A stretch of DNA of 38,105 nucleotides from Clostridium sp. CAG:169. GTDB taxonomy: Bacteria; Bacillota; Clostridia; Oscillospirales; Ruminococcaceae. The DNA is taken from NCBI GenBank assembly GCA_000435195.1, contig FR880271.1, positions 4,219 to 42,323 on the forward strand, read 5' to 3'. A model generated the notes under the pieces. That model was not told the origin of the DNA. It did not search any database and saw only the letters and a list, made by a program, of their open reading frames with translations. A program made the position numbers and the translations under genes. This document shows, piece after piece, positions 1 to 8,044 of the stretch (positions within the stretch are counted from its first letter, which is position 1; the number at the start of each line of letters is the position of its first letter).

Positions 1-534
1 TACCGGCATTGTGTGCAGCTGGGATTTTCTCCGCAGCTGGTGCTGGGCGACTTTGATTCCTATGCAGGAGTGGTGCAGTCCGACTGCGAGCTGCTGCGCT
101 ACCCCATCGAAAAGGATGACACCGACACCATGCTGGCGGTCAAGCAGGCTTTGCAGCGCGGATACGAGAGGCTGCTGCTGGTCGGGATGCTGGGCGGCAG
201 GCTGGATCACACCCTTGCCAATATCCAGACACTGGTGTACGCGGTGGAGCACGGAGCGGCAGCACAGATTATCGACAGCAGCTGCTGTATCACCGTCATC
301 AAGGGAGGACAGACAGCGCAGATTCCGTATCAGCAGGGATTTCACTTTTCGGTATTCTGCCACAGCGACTGTGCAAGCGGGGTGTGCATCCGCCACGCAA
401 AGTATGAGCTGGAGGATGCACAGCTCACCAACGATTTTCCCATCGGGGTCAGCAATTCCTTTTTGGAGGGACAGCCCGCACAGATTTCGGTCAAACAGGG
501 AATCCTTGTGATTCTCTCCACCGGCGGCGATTAA
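1..534 (+). CDS. thiN: Thiamine pyrophosphokinase, 3' part (5' end outside window)
   Basis: This is the C-terminal portion of thiamine pyrophosphokinase, the cytosolic enzyme that transfers pyrophosphate from ATP to thiamine to make the cofactor TPP. The frame is open from base 1, so the true start lies upstream. The visible part begins close to the family's LGDFDS nucleotide-binding segment, followed by YPIEKDDTDT and then GMLGGRLDHTLAN, both hallmark motifs of the TPK catalytic domain. A beta-rich thiamine-binding half follows (about residues 85-178 of the visible part), ending near GILVILSTGGD. In Bacillus subtilis thiN lies next to spoVM, and the same pair is seen here, which supports both calls. 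The stop TAA is at 532-534; about 90 bases separate it from spoVM. Confidence 0.93.
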   Translation, partial: YRHCVQLGFSPQLVLGDFDSYAGVVQSDCELLRYPIEKDDTDTMLAVKQALQRGYERLLLVGMLGGRLDHTLANIQTLVYAVEHGAAAQIIDSSCCITVIKGGQTAQIPYQQGFHFSVFCHSDCASGVCIRHAKYELEDAQLTNDFPIGVSNSFLEGQPAQISVKQGILVILSTGGD

Positions 535-549
535 AAAAGCTGCCTTTTT

Positions 550-578
550 CACAAAACAAGCGCACTGTACATAGAATA
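550..578 (+). promoter_or_regulatory. Candidate sporulation (sigmaK/sigmaE-type) promoter of spoVM
   Basis: The spacer between thiN and spoVM contains CATAGAATA at 570-578, which fits the mother-cell -10 pattern CATANNNTA. An AC dinucleotide (in CACA, 550-553) lies 17 bases before it, as expected for a sigmaK -35. SpoVM is made in the mother cell in B. subtilis, so a mother-cell sigma site is sensible. The short consensus can occur by chance, and sigmaE and sigmaK sites overlap in sequence. Confidence 0.4.
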
Positions 579-623
579 CAGCAAAAGCAAAACGCTTGAC
601 TGATGAAAAAGGAGGCAGCACAG

Positions 624-707
624 ATGAAGGTAGTGGTCATCAAAAGCCCAAAATTTCTCTCCGGCATTTTGAGGATGATCTTTAAAATCAATAAGGACGA
701 AGAATAA
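624..707 (+). CDS. spoVM: SpoVM, 27-aa spore-envelope morphogenetic peptide
   Basis: This is a 27-residue ORF starting MKVVVIKSPKFLSG and ending KDEE. SpoVM is an amphipathic peptide that binds the convex forespore membrane and anchors SpoIVA, the base of the spore coat. The match to the B. subtilis peptide (26 aa) is positional: K2, I6-K7, P9-K10-F11-L12, G14 and R17 coincide, including Pro9, known to be important for localisation. The ribosome site AAAGGAGG sits 8 bases before the ATG. The gene lies directly after thiN, the same neighbour as in B. subtilis. It is far below normal gene-calling length cut-offs. It implies that the organism makes endospores or descends recently from one that does. 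Confidence 0.9.
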   Translation: MKVVVIKSPKFLSGILRMIFKINKDEE

Positions 708-712
708 CCGGC

Positions 713-741
713 AGCGGCGGACAGAACGCCTGTCCGCCGCT
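713..741 (+). other. Perfect 12-bp hairpin between spoVM and prmA
   Basis: AGCGGCGGACAG (713-724) pairs perfectly with CTGTCCGCCGCT (730-741) around a 5-base loop. It begins just after the spoVM stop. The bases after it (CATTGG) are not a T-run, so it is not a classical intrinsic terminator. It may act as an mRNA 3'-end protector or a weak terminator separating the sporulation gene from the prmA operon. Confidence 0.6.
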
Positions 742-768
742 CATTGGATAACAGAAAGGACGAAGGAT

Positions 769-1719
769 ATGAACTGGACACAGGTCAAGATTTATACAAC
801 CACCGAGGGAATCGAGCCGTTGACCGGCAGCTTGCTGGATTTGGGAATCGGCGGATTTGTCATCGAGGACGCACAGGACTTTGATGAATTTCTGCACGAC
901 ACCACCCCGCACTGGGATTACATCGACCAGGATGTTATGAAGAAGATGAAAAACTGCGAGACCAGCGTGACCCTCTATGTGGCGGACAACCCACAGGGAA
1001 TGGAGGAGCTGGCAGGAGCAAGAGAGATCGTTGCCCGTCTGAAGGCACAGGACAGCGAAGGACGCTACGGTCGTCTGGAGCTGGAACTGGACAATGTCAA
1101 TGAAGAAGACTGGTCCAACGCATGGAAGAAGTATTACCATCCGGTGCGGGTGGGTGAGCGTTTGGTGGTTTGCCCTTCCTGGGAGGAGTATCAGCCGCAG
1201 GAGGGCGACGTCATGCTGACCCTCAATCCGGGTATGGCGTTTGGCACCGGAACCCACGATACCACCAGACTGTGCATGGAGCTGCTGGAAAAGTACATCA
1301 CACCGGAAGACTCGGTGCTGGACGTCGGCTGCGGAAGCGGTATCCTTGCCATCACAGCGGCACTGCTGGGTGCAAAGGAGATCAAAGGCTGTGACATCGA
1401 CGAGGTTGCAGTCAAGGTAGCGGGTGAAAATGCCGCGCTCAACAAGGTTGCCGACCGCATCGCCTTCCACAAGGGTGATTTGACCAGCCAGGTGGAGGGC
1501 AGCTTTCAGCTGATCTGCGCCAACATCGTGGCAGATGTCATCATCCGTTTGAGCCGGGATGTCGGCAAATATCTTGCACAGGACGGCATCTTTATCACCT
1601 CCGGCATCATCGACACCAGAGAACAGGATGTGCAAGATGCTCTTGCCGCCAACGGCTTTACCGTCATCGAACGCCGCACCTCCGGCGGCTGGGTCGCTTT
1701 GGCTTGCAAGGCAAAGTAA
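769..1719 (+). CDS. prmA: Ribosomal protein L11 methyltransferase
   Basis: The 316-aa protein is a cytosolic SAM-dependent enzyme that methylates lysines and the N-terminus of ribosomal protein L11. It has a small N-terminal L11-recognition domain (about 1-100), a linker and a class I Rossmann methyltransferase domain. Key motifs are NPGMAFGTGTHDTT (153-166), typical of PrmA, and the SAM loop LDVGCGSG (184-191); CDIDEVAV and ICANIVADVI follow as motifs II and IV. The length is normal for Bacillota PrmA. The ATG at 769 follows AAAGGACGAAGG. rsmE starts 12 bases after its stop, the usual pairing of these genes, so the two are almost certainly cotranscribed. Confidence 0.95.
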   Translation: MNWTQVKIYTTTEGIEPLTGSLLDLGIGGFVIEDAQDFDEFLHDTTPHWDYIDQDVMKKMKNCETSVTLYVADNPQGMEELAGAREIVARLKAQDSEGRYGRLELELDNVNEEDWSNAWKKYYHPVRVGERLVVCPSWEEYQPQEGDVMLTLNPGMAFGTGTHDTTRLCMELLEKYITPEDSVLDVGCGSGILAITAALLGAKEIKGCDIDEVAVKVAGENAALNKVADRIAFHKGDLTSQVEGSFQLICANIVADVIIRLSRDVGKYLAQDGIFITSGIIDTREQDVQDALAANGFTVIERRTSGGWVALACKAK

Positions 1720-1731
1720 CAGGAGAAGGAT

Positions 1732-2457
1732 ATGCCCAGATTTTTTACCGAAAATATTGACCAGAACAGCGGCAGCATCACAGGAGAGGACGCCAAACAC
1801 ATCGCCCGCGTGCTTCGGATGAAAAACGGTCAGCCGCTGACCGTTTGCGACACAAAGGGATATGACTATGCGTGTATAATAGAAGGGATCACCGAAGAGC
1901 AGATTGACCTGAAGGTGCTGTCCCGTTCGCCCAGCGTCACCGAGCCGAACGTCTCGGTCCATCTGTATCAGGCGATGCCCAAAGCGGACAAGCTGGAGCT
2001 GATTATCCAGAAGGCGGTGGAGCTGGGTGTGAACAGCATCACACCGGTGATGACCCGTCGCTGTGTTTCCCGACCGGATGCAAAATCCATGAAGAAGAAG
2101 CTCGAGCGCTACAACCGCATTGCGCTGGAGGCTGCAAAGCAGAGCGGCAGAGGGATTATCCCGCAGGTAAACCCGCTGCTTGAGCTGGACCAGGCGCTCA
2201 GACAGATGCAGCAGAGCGGATGTCCCATCCTTTTTTATGAAAACGCCACCGCTCCGGCAAGACAGCTGCTGCAATCGGCAACAGGGAAAATTGCCATCCT
2301 CATCGGAGCGGAGGGAGGCTTTGATGAGGACGAGGTCGAGCGGGCAAAGGATGCCGGATGCAGCATCCTCTCGCTGGGAAAACGCATCCTGCGCTGTGAA
2401 ACGGCGCCGCTGGCAGCTTTGTCCATCATCATGTATGAAACAGGAAATATGGAATAG
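1732..2457 (+). CDS. rsmE: 16S rRNA (uracil(1498)-N3)-methyltransferase
   Basis: The 241-aa SPOUT-class methyltransferase methylates U1498 of 16S rRNA on the 30S subunit. It has a short PUA-like N-terminal domain (1-70, starting MPRFF and containing HIARVLRMK) and a C-terminal trefoil-knot SPOUT domain. Diagnostic motifs are EAAKQSGR (133-140), IGAEGGF (191-197) and LGKRILRCETA (215-225), which form the SAM pocket. Its length matches the family. AGGAGAAGG precedes the ATG. It is second in the prmA operon, and the carboxypeptidase gene follows after 24 bases. Confidence 0.95.
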   Translation: MPRFFTENIDQNSGSITGEDAKHIARVLRMKNGQPLTVCDTKGYDYACIIEGITEEQIDLKVLSRSPSVTEPNVSVHLYQAMPKADKLELIIQKAVELGVNSITPVMTRRCVSRPDAKSMKKKLERYNRIALEAAKQSGRGIIPQVNPLLELDQALRQMQQSGCPILFYENATAPARQLLQSATGKIAILIGAEGGFDEDEVERAKDAGCSILSLGKRILRCETAPLAALSIIMYETGNME

Positions 2458-2481
2458 TACCCGAAATGGGAGGGACCATAG

Positions 2482-3330
2482 ATGAATGTGAAAACGATTG
2501 TGACCATTGCCTTGATTGGACTGCTGGGAGTTGGAACCGCCGCGGGGATTTTCCTCTCCGACCGCAGCCAACAGCAGGAGCCGCCATCAGCCGACGTACA
2601 GCAGGAAGAAAAAGAGGAAGCGCCTGTGGAAAGCTCCTCCCAGAAAGAAGAGCAGGGGCAGTCCTCACAGGAAACAAAACAGCAGCAGCTGGCGGAGGAA
2701 TTTGCCAAGGAGAAGGAAGAATACTACCTGCTGCTTGCCAATGCCGAAAACCCGCTGCCGCAGGACTGGAGCATCCAGACTGAAGAGGTCCAGAACGGCT
2801 ATGAGATGGACAAGCGGGCAGCGCCTGCCATGCGGGAGATGATACAGGCAGCCAAAGAGGACGGAGTGGAGCTGATGCTCTGCTCGGCGTACCGCTCGGT
2901 TGAAAAACAGCAGCAGCTGTTCGACCGCTCGCAGCAGGCATACATGGCACAGGGGATGAGTGAAGAGGAAGCATATGCCAAAACTGCCACCGAAACCGCC
3001 ATCCCGGGCACCAGTGAGCATCAGACGGGCTTGGCAGCAGACATCGTCACCCCGACCTACCAAATGCTCGATGCAGGCTTTGCAGACACGCCAGCCGGTC
3101 AGTGGCTCAGCGAACACGCGGCAGAGTACGGCTTCGTGCTGCGCTACCCGCAGGACAAGCAGGAGGTCACCGGCATCATCTACGAGTCGTGGCATTACCG
3201 CTTTGTCGGCAAGACCCACGCCAAACTGATGAAGGAAAGCGGACTGTGCCTGGAGGAATATTTGCAGCAGGAGCTGCCGGAAGGCTACACCGGGGCAAGC
3301 GATCCGTATGATTTACCAAAGCAGCCATAA
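2482..3330 (+). CDS. VanY-type D-alanyl-D-alanine carboxypeptidase (peptidase M15B), membrane anchored
   Basis: This predicted extracytoplasmic zinc peptidase trims the terminal D-Ala from peptidoglycan stem peptides. Residues 5-26 are one hydrophobic segment, a signal anchor or signal peptide. Residues 29-80 are a low-complexity Gln/Glu/Ser-rich linker that would hold the enzyme off the membrane. The catalytic domain (about 90-265) carries the LAS-family zinc signature: S178-x-H180-xx-G183-x-A185-x-D187 (in GTSEHQTGLAADIV) and E235-x-W-H238 (in ESWHYRFVG). SAYRS (135-139) is the usual upstream motif. All zinc and catalytic residues are present. It is more likely a housekeeping wall-remodelling enzyme than a vancomycin-resistance gene, as no van neighbours are present. 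GGGAGG precedes the ATG. Confidence 0.87.
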   Translation: MNVKTIVTIALIGLLGVGTAAGIFLSDRSQQQEPPSADVQQEEKEEAPVESSSQKEEQGQSSQETKQQQLAEEFAKEKEEYYLLLANAENPLPQDWSIQTEEVQNGYEMDKRAAPAMREMIQAAKEDGVELMLCSAYRSVEKQQQLFDRSQQAYMAQGMSEEEAYAKTATETAIPGTSEHQTGLAADIVTPTYQMLDAGFADTPAGQWLSEHAAEYGFVLRYPQDKQEVTGIIYESWHYRFVGKTHAKLMKESGLCLEEYLQQELPEGYTGASDPYDLPKQP

Positions 3331-3356
3331 TACAGCAAGGATGAAAGAGGGACGGA

Positions 3357-4016
3357 ATGAAAAAATGGTTTGAAAAAATCTGCATCGGACTCATCTTTTT
3401 TCTTTCCGCCCTTTTGCTGATGTTTTTTGGCATACGCACAGCGGGCAAGACCATCGCCTTTGCACGGGCGGAGCGCATCGAGGTCATCAACAATCTGGTG
3501 GACGGCATCAGCGAAGGAGCGAGCCTGACCTCCCAGGGAAAAAAGATGCAGACGGTGGTGTACGAGTACCTCAAGGCGTTTTTGCGGGCAGTGGCAGGCT
3601 TTGAATTTGTTCCGCGCAATGATTTTAGTATCTTGACCCACATCATCAACTCGCTGCCGCAGCAGACTCAGGTGCTCTCCTTTGTTTACCACGGGAGGGA
3701 TTTGACCATCAGCACCGTTCAGCCCTTGCCCGAGCAGGTGGAACAGATGGTGCAGTCGCTGGAAAAAAAGCTGAAGATACCCCAGGAGTACGAAAAGGTG
3801 GTGTACAGCTACTACATCGACTCTGACCAACAGTGTGTGGCACAGATCACCCTGATTGCTCGCAAATATGATGAGACCAATTTTTTAGAGGAGCTGCAAA
3901 AGGAGCTTCTCCCCGAGCCGTCCGCACAGGACGGAGAAGAGAATCAGAAAGAAGAGGAAACGGATGGAACAGAAGAAAATCGACCGAATCAGCCAGCTGA
4001 GCAGACTGTCCCGTGA
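3357..4016 (+). CDS. Unknown 219-aa protein with N-terminal membrane anchor
   Basis: I do not recognise this family. Residues 1-8 are basic and 9-28 form one strongly hydrophobic helix, so the protein is probably anchored with the rest outside. The region from about 30 to 175 is mixed alpha/beta, with segments such as VVYEYLKAFLRAVAGFEF and LSFVYHGRDLTI; there is no obvious catalytic motif. The last 40 residues are acidic and Glu/Gln/Pro rich. AAAGAGGGACGG precedes the ATG, 26 bases after the carboxypeptidase gene, suggesting cotranscription and an envelope role. Its 3' end overlaps the DUF896 gene by 53 bases in another frame, which is long for bacterial genes. Confidence 0.75.
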   Translation: MKKWFEKICIGLIFFLSALLLMFFGIRTAGKTIAFARAERIEVINNLVDGISEGASLTSQGKKMQTVVYEYLKAFLRAVAGFEFVPRNDFSILTHIINSLPQQTQVLSFVYHGRDLTISTVQPLPEQVEQMVQSLEKKLKIPQEYEKVVYSYYIDSDQQCVAQITLIARKYDETNFLEELQKELLPEPSAQDGEENQKEEETDGTEENRPNQPAEQTVP

Positions 4017-4161
4017 GCGTGAGCTGACAGAGGAGGAAAAACAGGAGCAGCAGTTGCTGCGCCGGGAATATGTTGATAGCATGAAAAACAATCTGCGTGC
4101 GACCCTGCAAAATGTGGTGATTCAGCACCCCGACGGCAGCAGGACCAAGCTGAAAAAATAA
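3964..4161 (+). CDS. DUF896 / UPF0291 family small protein (YnzC-like)
   Basis: This 65-aa basic cytosolic protein has the typical DUF896 order: KIDRISQLSRLSRERELTEEEKQEQQLLRREYVD, then LRATLQNVVIQHPDGS. Family members are about 60-80 aa, fold as a short helical hairpin, and have no firmly established biochemical role; some are SOS- or sporulation-linked in Bacillus. The start with MEQKKIDRI aligns with the family N-terminus, and GAGGAAACGG lies just upstream, so the 53-base overlap with the preceding gene is probably real. A small hairpin (CCGGTA 4169-4174 with TACCGG 4183-4188) lies between it and leuA. Confidence 0.85.
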   Translation: MEQKKIDRISQLSRLSRERELTEEEKQEQQLLRREYVDSMKNNLRATLQNVVIQHPDGSRTKLKK

Positions 4162-4214
4162 CCACCCACCGGTAGGCGATTGTACCGGCAGGGAGAAAGG
4201 AAGGAGCGGTCCCC

Positions 4215-5888
4215 ATGAAAAATGTAGACAAGTATAGCCGAAATTATTTTGCACCGGAGCAGACAGAGTATCAATGGATGCATCGGGAGTATGTGGATAC
4301 CGCTCCGCGCTGGTGCAGTGTGGATTTGCGCGACGGCAACCAATCGCTGGTTGTTCCGATGGATTTGGAAAAGAAAAAAGCGCTCTTTTTATTTTTGTGC
4401 CGGATGGGATTTCGGGAAATCGAGGTTGGCTTTCCGGCTGCCAGTGACACCGAATACCAGTTTGTGCGCACCCTGATCGAGCACAATCTGATTCCGCCGC
4501 AGGTGATGATTCAGGTTCTTACACCGGCACGAGAACCAATCATCCGCCGGACCATGCAGTCGCTTTCCGGCTGCAAACAGGCAATCGTCCACCTGTACAA
4601 CCCCACCTCGCGGGCACAACGGGAGCAGGTCTTTGAAAAATCGAAGGAAGAAATCATCGAAATTGCTGTTTCGGCAGTTCGAGTTATCAAAGAGTGTGCA
4701 GCAAAAATCAAGGGGAAGATCCAGCTGGAATACACGCCGGAAAGCTTTACTGCCACCGAGCCGGATTTTGCGTTGGAAATCTGCAATGCGGTGGTGGAGG
4801 AATGGGGAGAATCGCCGCTGCCGGTCATCCTCAATCTGGCATCCACTGTCTCCCTTTCGCTGCCGCACGTCTATGCCAATCAGGTGGAGTATATCAGTAC
4901 CCATCTGCACCATCGGGAGCGGGTCATTCTTTCGCTGCACCCGCACAACGACCGCGGCAGCGCTGTAGCGGAGGCAGAGCTGGGATTGCTGGCTGGCGGG
5001 CAGCGGGTGGAAGGGACCTTGTTTGGCAATGGGGAACGCACCGGAAATGTGGATTTGGTCACTTTGGCGCTCAACCTGTATTCCCACGGAGTAGACCCGC
5101 AGCTGGACCTTTCCGACCTGCCAAAGGTCGCACAGATGTACGAGGAATCCACCGGTATGCAGATTTCTCCGCGTCACCCATACGGAGGAGAGCTGGTATT
5201 TGCCGCCTTTTCCGGCTCCCATCAGGATGCGATTGCCAAAGGCTTTCGTTGGAGAAAGCAGCATCCGAATTCCCTGTGGAATGTTCCCTATCTGCCGTTG
5301 GACCCACGGGACATTGGGCGCAGCTATGAGCATGATGTCATCCGCATCAACTCTCAGTCAGGTAAGGGTGGCATCGGCTACCTGCTGGAACACCATTACG
5401 GAATCAATCTGCCCAAAAAGATGCGGGAAGAGTTTGGGTATCGGGTTAAAAGTATTTCCGAGCAGCAAAGCCGGGAACTTTCGGTCGAGGAGCTGCACCG
5501 GATTTTCAAGGATACCTATTTGAATCTGTCTGCGCCCATCTGCCTGGAGGATTTTTATTTTGTCCACAAGGATATTTACCGCACTACCGTGCTGCTGCAA
5601 TTCCACGGACAACAGCTGGAGCTGACCGGACGGGGAAATGGTCGCTTTGATGCGGTCAGCAATGCGCTGGGCAAGGGATTGGATGTACGCTTCCATGACA
5701 TCGTTTACCAGGAGCATGCGCTGGAGCGCGGTTCTACCTCGCGAGCCATCGCCTATATTGGCATTACCTCGGATGCGAGCAGGCAATACTGGGGATGCGG
5801 GATTCACACCGACATTATCGCAGCTTCGGTCTATGCGCTGTTCAGCGCAGTCAACCGGATGCTCAACGACCAAACAGAAGAGAAATAA
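4215..5888 (+). CDS. leuA: 2-isopropylmalate synthase
   Basis: The 557-aa enzyme condenses acetyl-CoA with 2-ketoisovalerate, the first committed step of leucine synthesis. An N-terminal HMG-CoA-lyase-type TIM barrel (about 30-310) carries the metal/substrate motif SVDLRDGNQSL (35-45) and the metal-binding H242-x-H244-N245 in LHPHNDRG, followed by GTLFGNGERTGNVD. The C-terminal third is the LeuA regulatory/dimer domain with GNGRFDAVSNALG and RAIAYIGI. Length and the NYFAPEQTEYQWM start suit the longer 'type 2' LeuA form. AAGGAG precedes the ATG by 8 bases. No other leucine genes are adjacent, and no T-box or leader peptide is visible in the 53-base gap. A two-way terminator follows. Confidence 0.93.
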   Translation: MKNVDKYSRNYFAPEQTEYQWMHREYVDTAPRWCSVDLRDGNQSLVVPMDLEKKKALFLFLCRMGFREIEVGFPAASDTEYQFVRTLIEHNLIPPQVMIQVLTPAREPIIRRTMQSLSGCKQAIVHLYNPTSRAQREQVFEKSKEEIIEIAVSAVRVIKECAAKIKGKIQLEYTPESFTATEPDFALEICNAVVEEWGESPLPVILNLASTVSLSLPHVYANQVEYISTHLHHRERVILSLHPHNDRGSAVAEAELGLLAGGQRVEGTLFGNGERTGNVDLVTLALNLYSHGVDPQLDLSDLPKVAQMYEESTGMQISPRHPYGGELVFAAFSGSHQDAIAKGFRWRKQHPNSLWNVPYLPLDPRDIGRSYEHDVIRINSQSGKGGIGYLLEHHYGINLPKKMREEFGYRVKSISEQQSRELSVEELHRIFKDTYLNLSAPICLEDFYFVHKDIYRTTVLLQFHGQQLELTGRGNGRFDAVSNALGKGLDVRFHDIVYQEHALERGSTSRAIAYIGITSDASRQYWGCGIHTDIIAASVYALFSAVNRMLNDQTEEK

Positions 5889-5889
5889 A

Positions 5890-5924
5890 AAAGGCTGTCT
5901 GTACATTTTGTACAGACAGCCTTT
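5890..5924. terminator. Bidirectional intrinsic terminator between leuA and hpf
   Basis: A perfect 16-bp inverted repeat, AAAGGCTGTCTGTACA (5890-5905) with its complement (5909-5924), has a 3-base loop. It is flanked by A-rich DNA on the left and T-rich DNA on the right, so it can end both leuA (+) and hpf (-). Confidence 0.9.
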
Positions 5925-5933
5925 GCTTATCGT

Positions 5934-6458
5934 TTATTCTTCTTCCGGTTCAATCAGAGCGTAGTTGCCGTCGTGGCGTTTGTATACGACATTGATCTCG
6001 CCGCTTTCAGCGTTGCGGAATACAAAGAAGGTGTGGTCGAGCATATTCATTTGCAGGATGGCTTCTTCAACCTCCATTGGCTTTACCGGGAAGCGTTTGG
6101 TTTTGACGACCTTGTATTCGTCAGGCTCATACATCTCCTCCACAAAGTCAGGTGTGAAGGCTGCGGCTTTCATCCGTTTTTCCAGCTTGGATTTGTTTTT
6201 GACAATCTGACGGAACAGGGAGTCAATGACGGCTTCCAAAGCATCTTCGCGTTCATCAGCCGTTCTTTCGGCACGGAAGAAAAGACCTTCTGATTTGATG
6301 GTGACCTCTACTGTTTCATGGTCACCGGAATGGATGACAGTGACCTGCGCCTGTGCGCTGTCGCCGAAGAATTTGTCAAATTTGGCAAGCTTCTTTTCAA
6401 CCCTTGCGCGGAAAGAATCTTTGATACCTGTGTTTCTGGCTGTGATGTTAACCTTCAT
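5934..6458 (-). CDS. hpf: Ribosome hibernation promoting factor, long form
   Basis: The 174-aa protein binds 30S subunits and pairs 70S ribosomes into inactive 100S dimers in stationary phase. The N-terminal domain (about 1-95; MKVNITARNTGIKDSFRARVEKKLAKFDKFF) is the RaiA/YfiA fold that occupies the decoding site. After a linker, residues 110-172 (KTKRFPVKPMEVEEAILQMNMLDHTFFVFRN) form the dimerisation domain that defines long HPF. I chose the ATG at 6458 rather than a codon 10 residues upstream, because AAGGGG lies 8 bases before it and MKVNI aligns with the family start. It is monocistronic between its own promoter and the shared terminator. Confidence 0.94.
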   Translation of the reverse strand: MKVNITARNTGIKDSFRARVEKKLAKFDKFFGDSAQAQVTVIHSGDHETVEVTIKSEGLFFRAERTADEREDALEAVIDSLFRQIVKNKSKLEKRMKAAAFTPDFVEEMYEPDEYKVVKTKRFPVKPMEVEEAILQMNMLDHTFFVFRNAESGEINVVYKRHDGNYALIEPEEE

Positions 6459-6525
6459 TGTTTCAACCCCTTTTGCGATAGTGTACAAAATATTTAGGTT
6501 GAGTCCTTTTTATTTTGTTGACTTT

Positions 6526-6554
6526 ATTATACTACTTTCCTCTTTAAAGGTCAA
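6526..6554 (-). promoter_or_regulatory. SigmaA promoter of hpf
   Basis: On the minus strand TTGACC (6554-6549), a 17-base spacer and a perfect TATAAT (6531-6526) are followed by the hpf leader. The spacing and -10 are consensus, and the AT-rich surroundings are typical. The -10 lies about 68 bases before the hpf ATG. Confidence 0.88.
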
Positions 6555-6623
6555 TACAGTTTAAAGTCATTTCATAGAAAAAACCATATCTTTTCATAAA
6601 GGAGTTTCCACACATTCAGCGCT

Positions 6624-7745
6624 TTATTGTTTAAAGTACATATACAGCTGGCAGGGGATCATGCCGTTGTAAAGCTTGCGGCGCTTGTCCGCAGTCTTGC
6701 CGTAGGAGCGTTCAAACTCCATATCCGGGCTGATGACATAGTAGCGGTGCGGGTGACCCTGGCAGAACACTTTGCCCATTGTGCGGTAGATTTCCTGTGC
6801 CGCCTTTAAATCGAGCAGACGTTCGCCGTACGGTGGGTTGCAGATGACCACGCCTTTCTCGACCGGGATGGAGAAATCGCGGACATCCCGCTGCACCACC
6901 TGGATGCGCGCATCCACGCCTGCCTGCTTTGCGTTGTGCAGCGCAAGCTCCACTGCCTGCGGGTCGATGTCGCTTCCCCATGCGCGGAAGGTGGAATCGC
7001 GGCGGATGAGGTCAAAGGCGCGCTGGCGTTCCTGCTGCCAGACCGAGGCGGGCAGCCAGTGCCATTTTTCAGCCGAGAAGCGGCGTCGCAGTCCCGGAGC
7101 GATGCGCATGGCGTGCATGGCTCCTTCAATCAGCAGGGTGCCAGAGCCACAGAACGGGTCATACAGCTGGGAATCTGGATAGACATGGGCGATGTCGATG
7201 ATGCCGGCTGCAAGAGTCTCCTTGATGGGCGCGATGACCGAGCTTTTGCGGTAGCCGCGTTTGTGCAGTCCGGTGCCGGAGGTATCCATTGTAATCATCA
7301 CCTGGTCGTGGTGGATGGAAAAATCGACCGCACAGGTGCTGCCGCTTTCCTCAAACCAGCTGACGCCGTACGCCTGCTGGAGACGGGTGACAATCGCCTT
7401 TTTGATAATCGACTGGCAGTCGGGGATGCTGTACAGCTGCGATTTGAGCGACCAGCCGCCCTTGACCGGAAAGGCATCCTTTCTGCCGATGTAGTTCTCC
7501 CAGCGGATGCGTTTGACCCCTTGGAACAGCTCTTCAAAGCTGCGGGCTTCAAACTGTCCCAATACCAGCTGTACCCGTTCGGCGGTGCGCAGACCGATGT
7601 TGGCGCGGGCAATCATCTGTTCGTCGCCGTCAAAGGTGACTCTGCCGTCGGTGACCTGAACATTTTCCGCATCCATTCTGCGGACCTCGGACGATAAAAC
7701 GCTCTCCAGTCCAAAATGGCAGGGAGCGGTCAGCGTTACTTTCAA
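6624..7745 (-). CDS. THUMP-domain class I SAM-dependent RNA methyltransferase (RlmL/YpsC-type)
   Basis: This 373-aa protein is related to the N-terminal half of E. coli RlmL and to B. subtilis YpsC, predicted to methylate a guanine N2 in 23S rRNA. It has a THUMP RNA-binding region (about 40-150, with ANIGLRTAERV) and a C-terminal Rossmann methyltransferase domain: DPFCGSGT (196-203) for SAM, WGSDIDPQAV as motif II and NPPYGERL (303-310) as the N2-guanine catalytic motif. The start is a TTG at 7745, with AAAGGAG 8 bases upstream; this gives MKVTLTAPCHFGLE, which aligns with the family. Upstream in-frame codons lack a ribosome site. The gene is downstream of hpf's divergent promoter and transcribed on its own. 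Confidence 0.88.
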   Translation of the reverse strand: MKVTLTAPCHFGLESVLSSEVRRMDAENVQVTDGRVTFDGDEQMIARANIGLRTAERVQLVLGQFEARSFEELFQGVKRIRWENYIGRKDAFPVKGGWSLKSQLYSIPDCQSIIKKAIVTRLQQAYGVSWFEESGSTCAVDFSIHHDQVMITMDTSGTGLHKRGYRKSSVIAPIKETLAAGIIDIAHVYPDSQLYDPFCGSGTLLIEGAMHAMRIAPGLRRRFSAEKWHWLPASVWQQERQRAFDLIRRDSTFRAWGSDIDPQAVELALHNAKQAGVDARIQVVQRDVRDFSIPVEKGVVICNPPYGERLLDLKAAQEIYRTMGKVFCQGHPHRYYVISPDMEFERSYGKTADKRRKLYNGMIPCQLYMYFKQ

Positions 7746-8004
7746 AATCAATTCTCCTTTAATCTCACCGCCATCGGGCGGTCCGGTATGAAATGTGTCC
7801 TTTTTCTGCTTTTTATGATACCAATTTTTTTCTTTGAATGCAAGGGCAGCCGGCGCTTTCAATCCTTCCAAAGTAAAAACCGTGAAAAAAGAAGATGAAA
7901 ACAAAAGAAAATCAAAGGATTTTGGAATCTAAACAGGATAAGCGGACAACAGAAGCAATAAATGATGGAAAATACCAAAATTTGCAGAAAAACAGCGAAA
8001 AATA

Positions 8005-8032
8005 TTGACATCCTGTCACCTTATGATATAGT
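8005..8032 (+). promoter_or_regulatory. Extended -10 sigmaA promoter of the pot operon
   Basis: Consensus TTGACA (8005-8010), a 16-base spacer and TATAGT (8027-8032) preceded by the extended TG. It lies 114 bases before the potA start, leaving a leader of about 105 bases. The rest of the 7746-8004 gap is AT-rich and shows no gene or further signal that I can support. Confidence 0.83.
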
Positions 8033-8044
8033 TGTATATGGTAA

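Noticed and set aside
688..2571. A 627-codon open frame on the minus strand opposite prmA and rsmE
   Set aside because: It covers two well-supported genes, shows no motif and arises from the base composition of their codons.
2482..3330. Vancomycin-resistance role for the VanY-type carboxypeptidase
   Set aside because: No vanH/A/X or regulators are nearby; such carboxypeptidases are common housekeeping enzymes.
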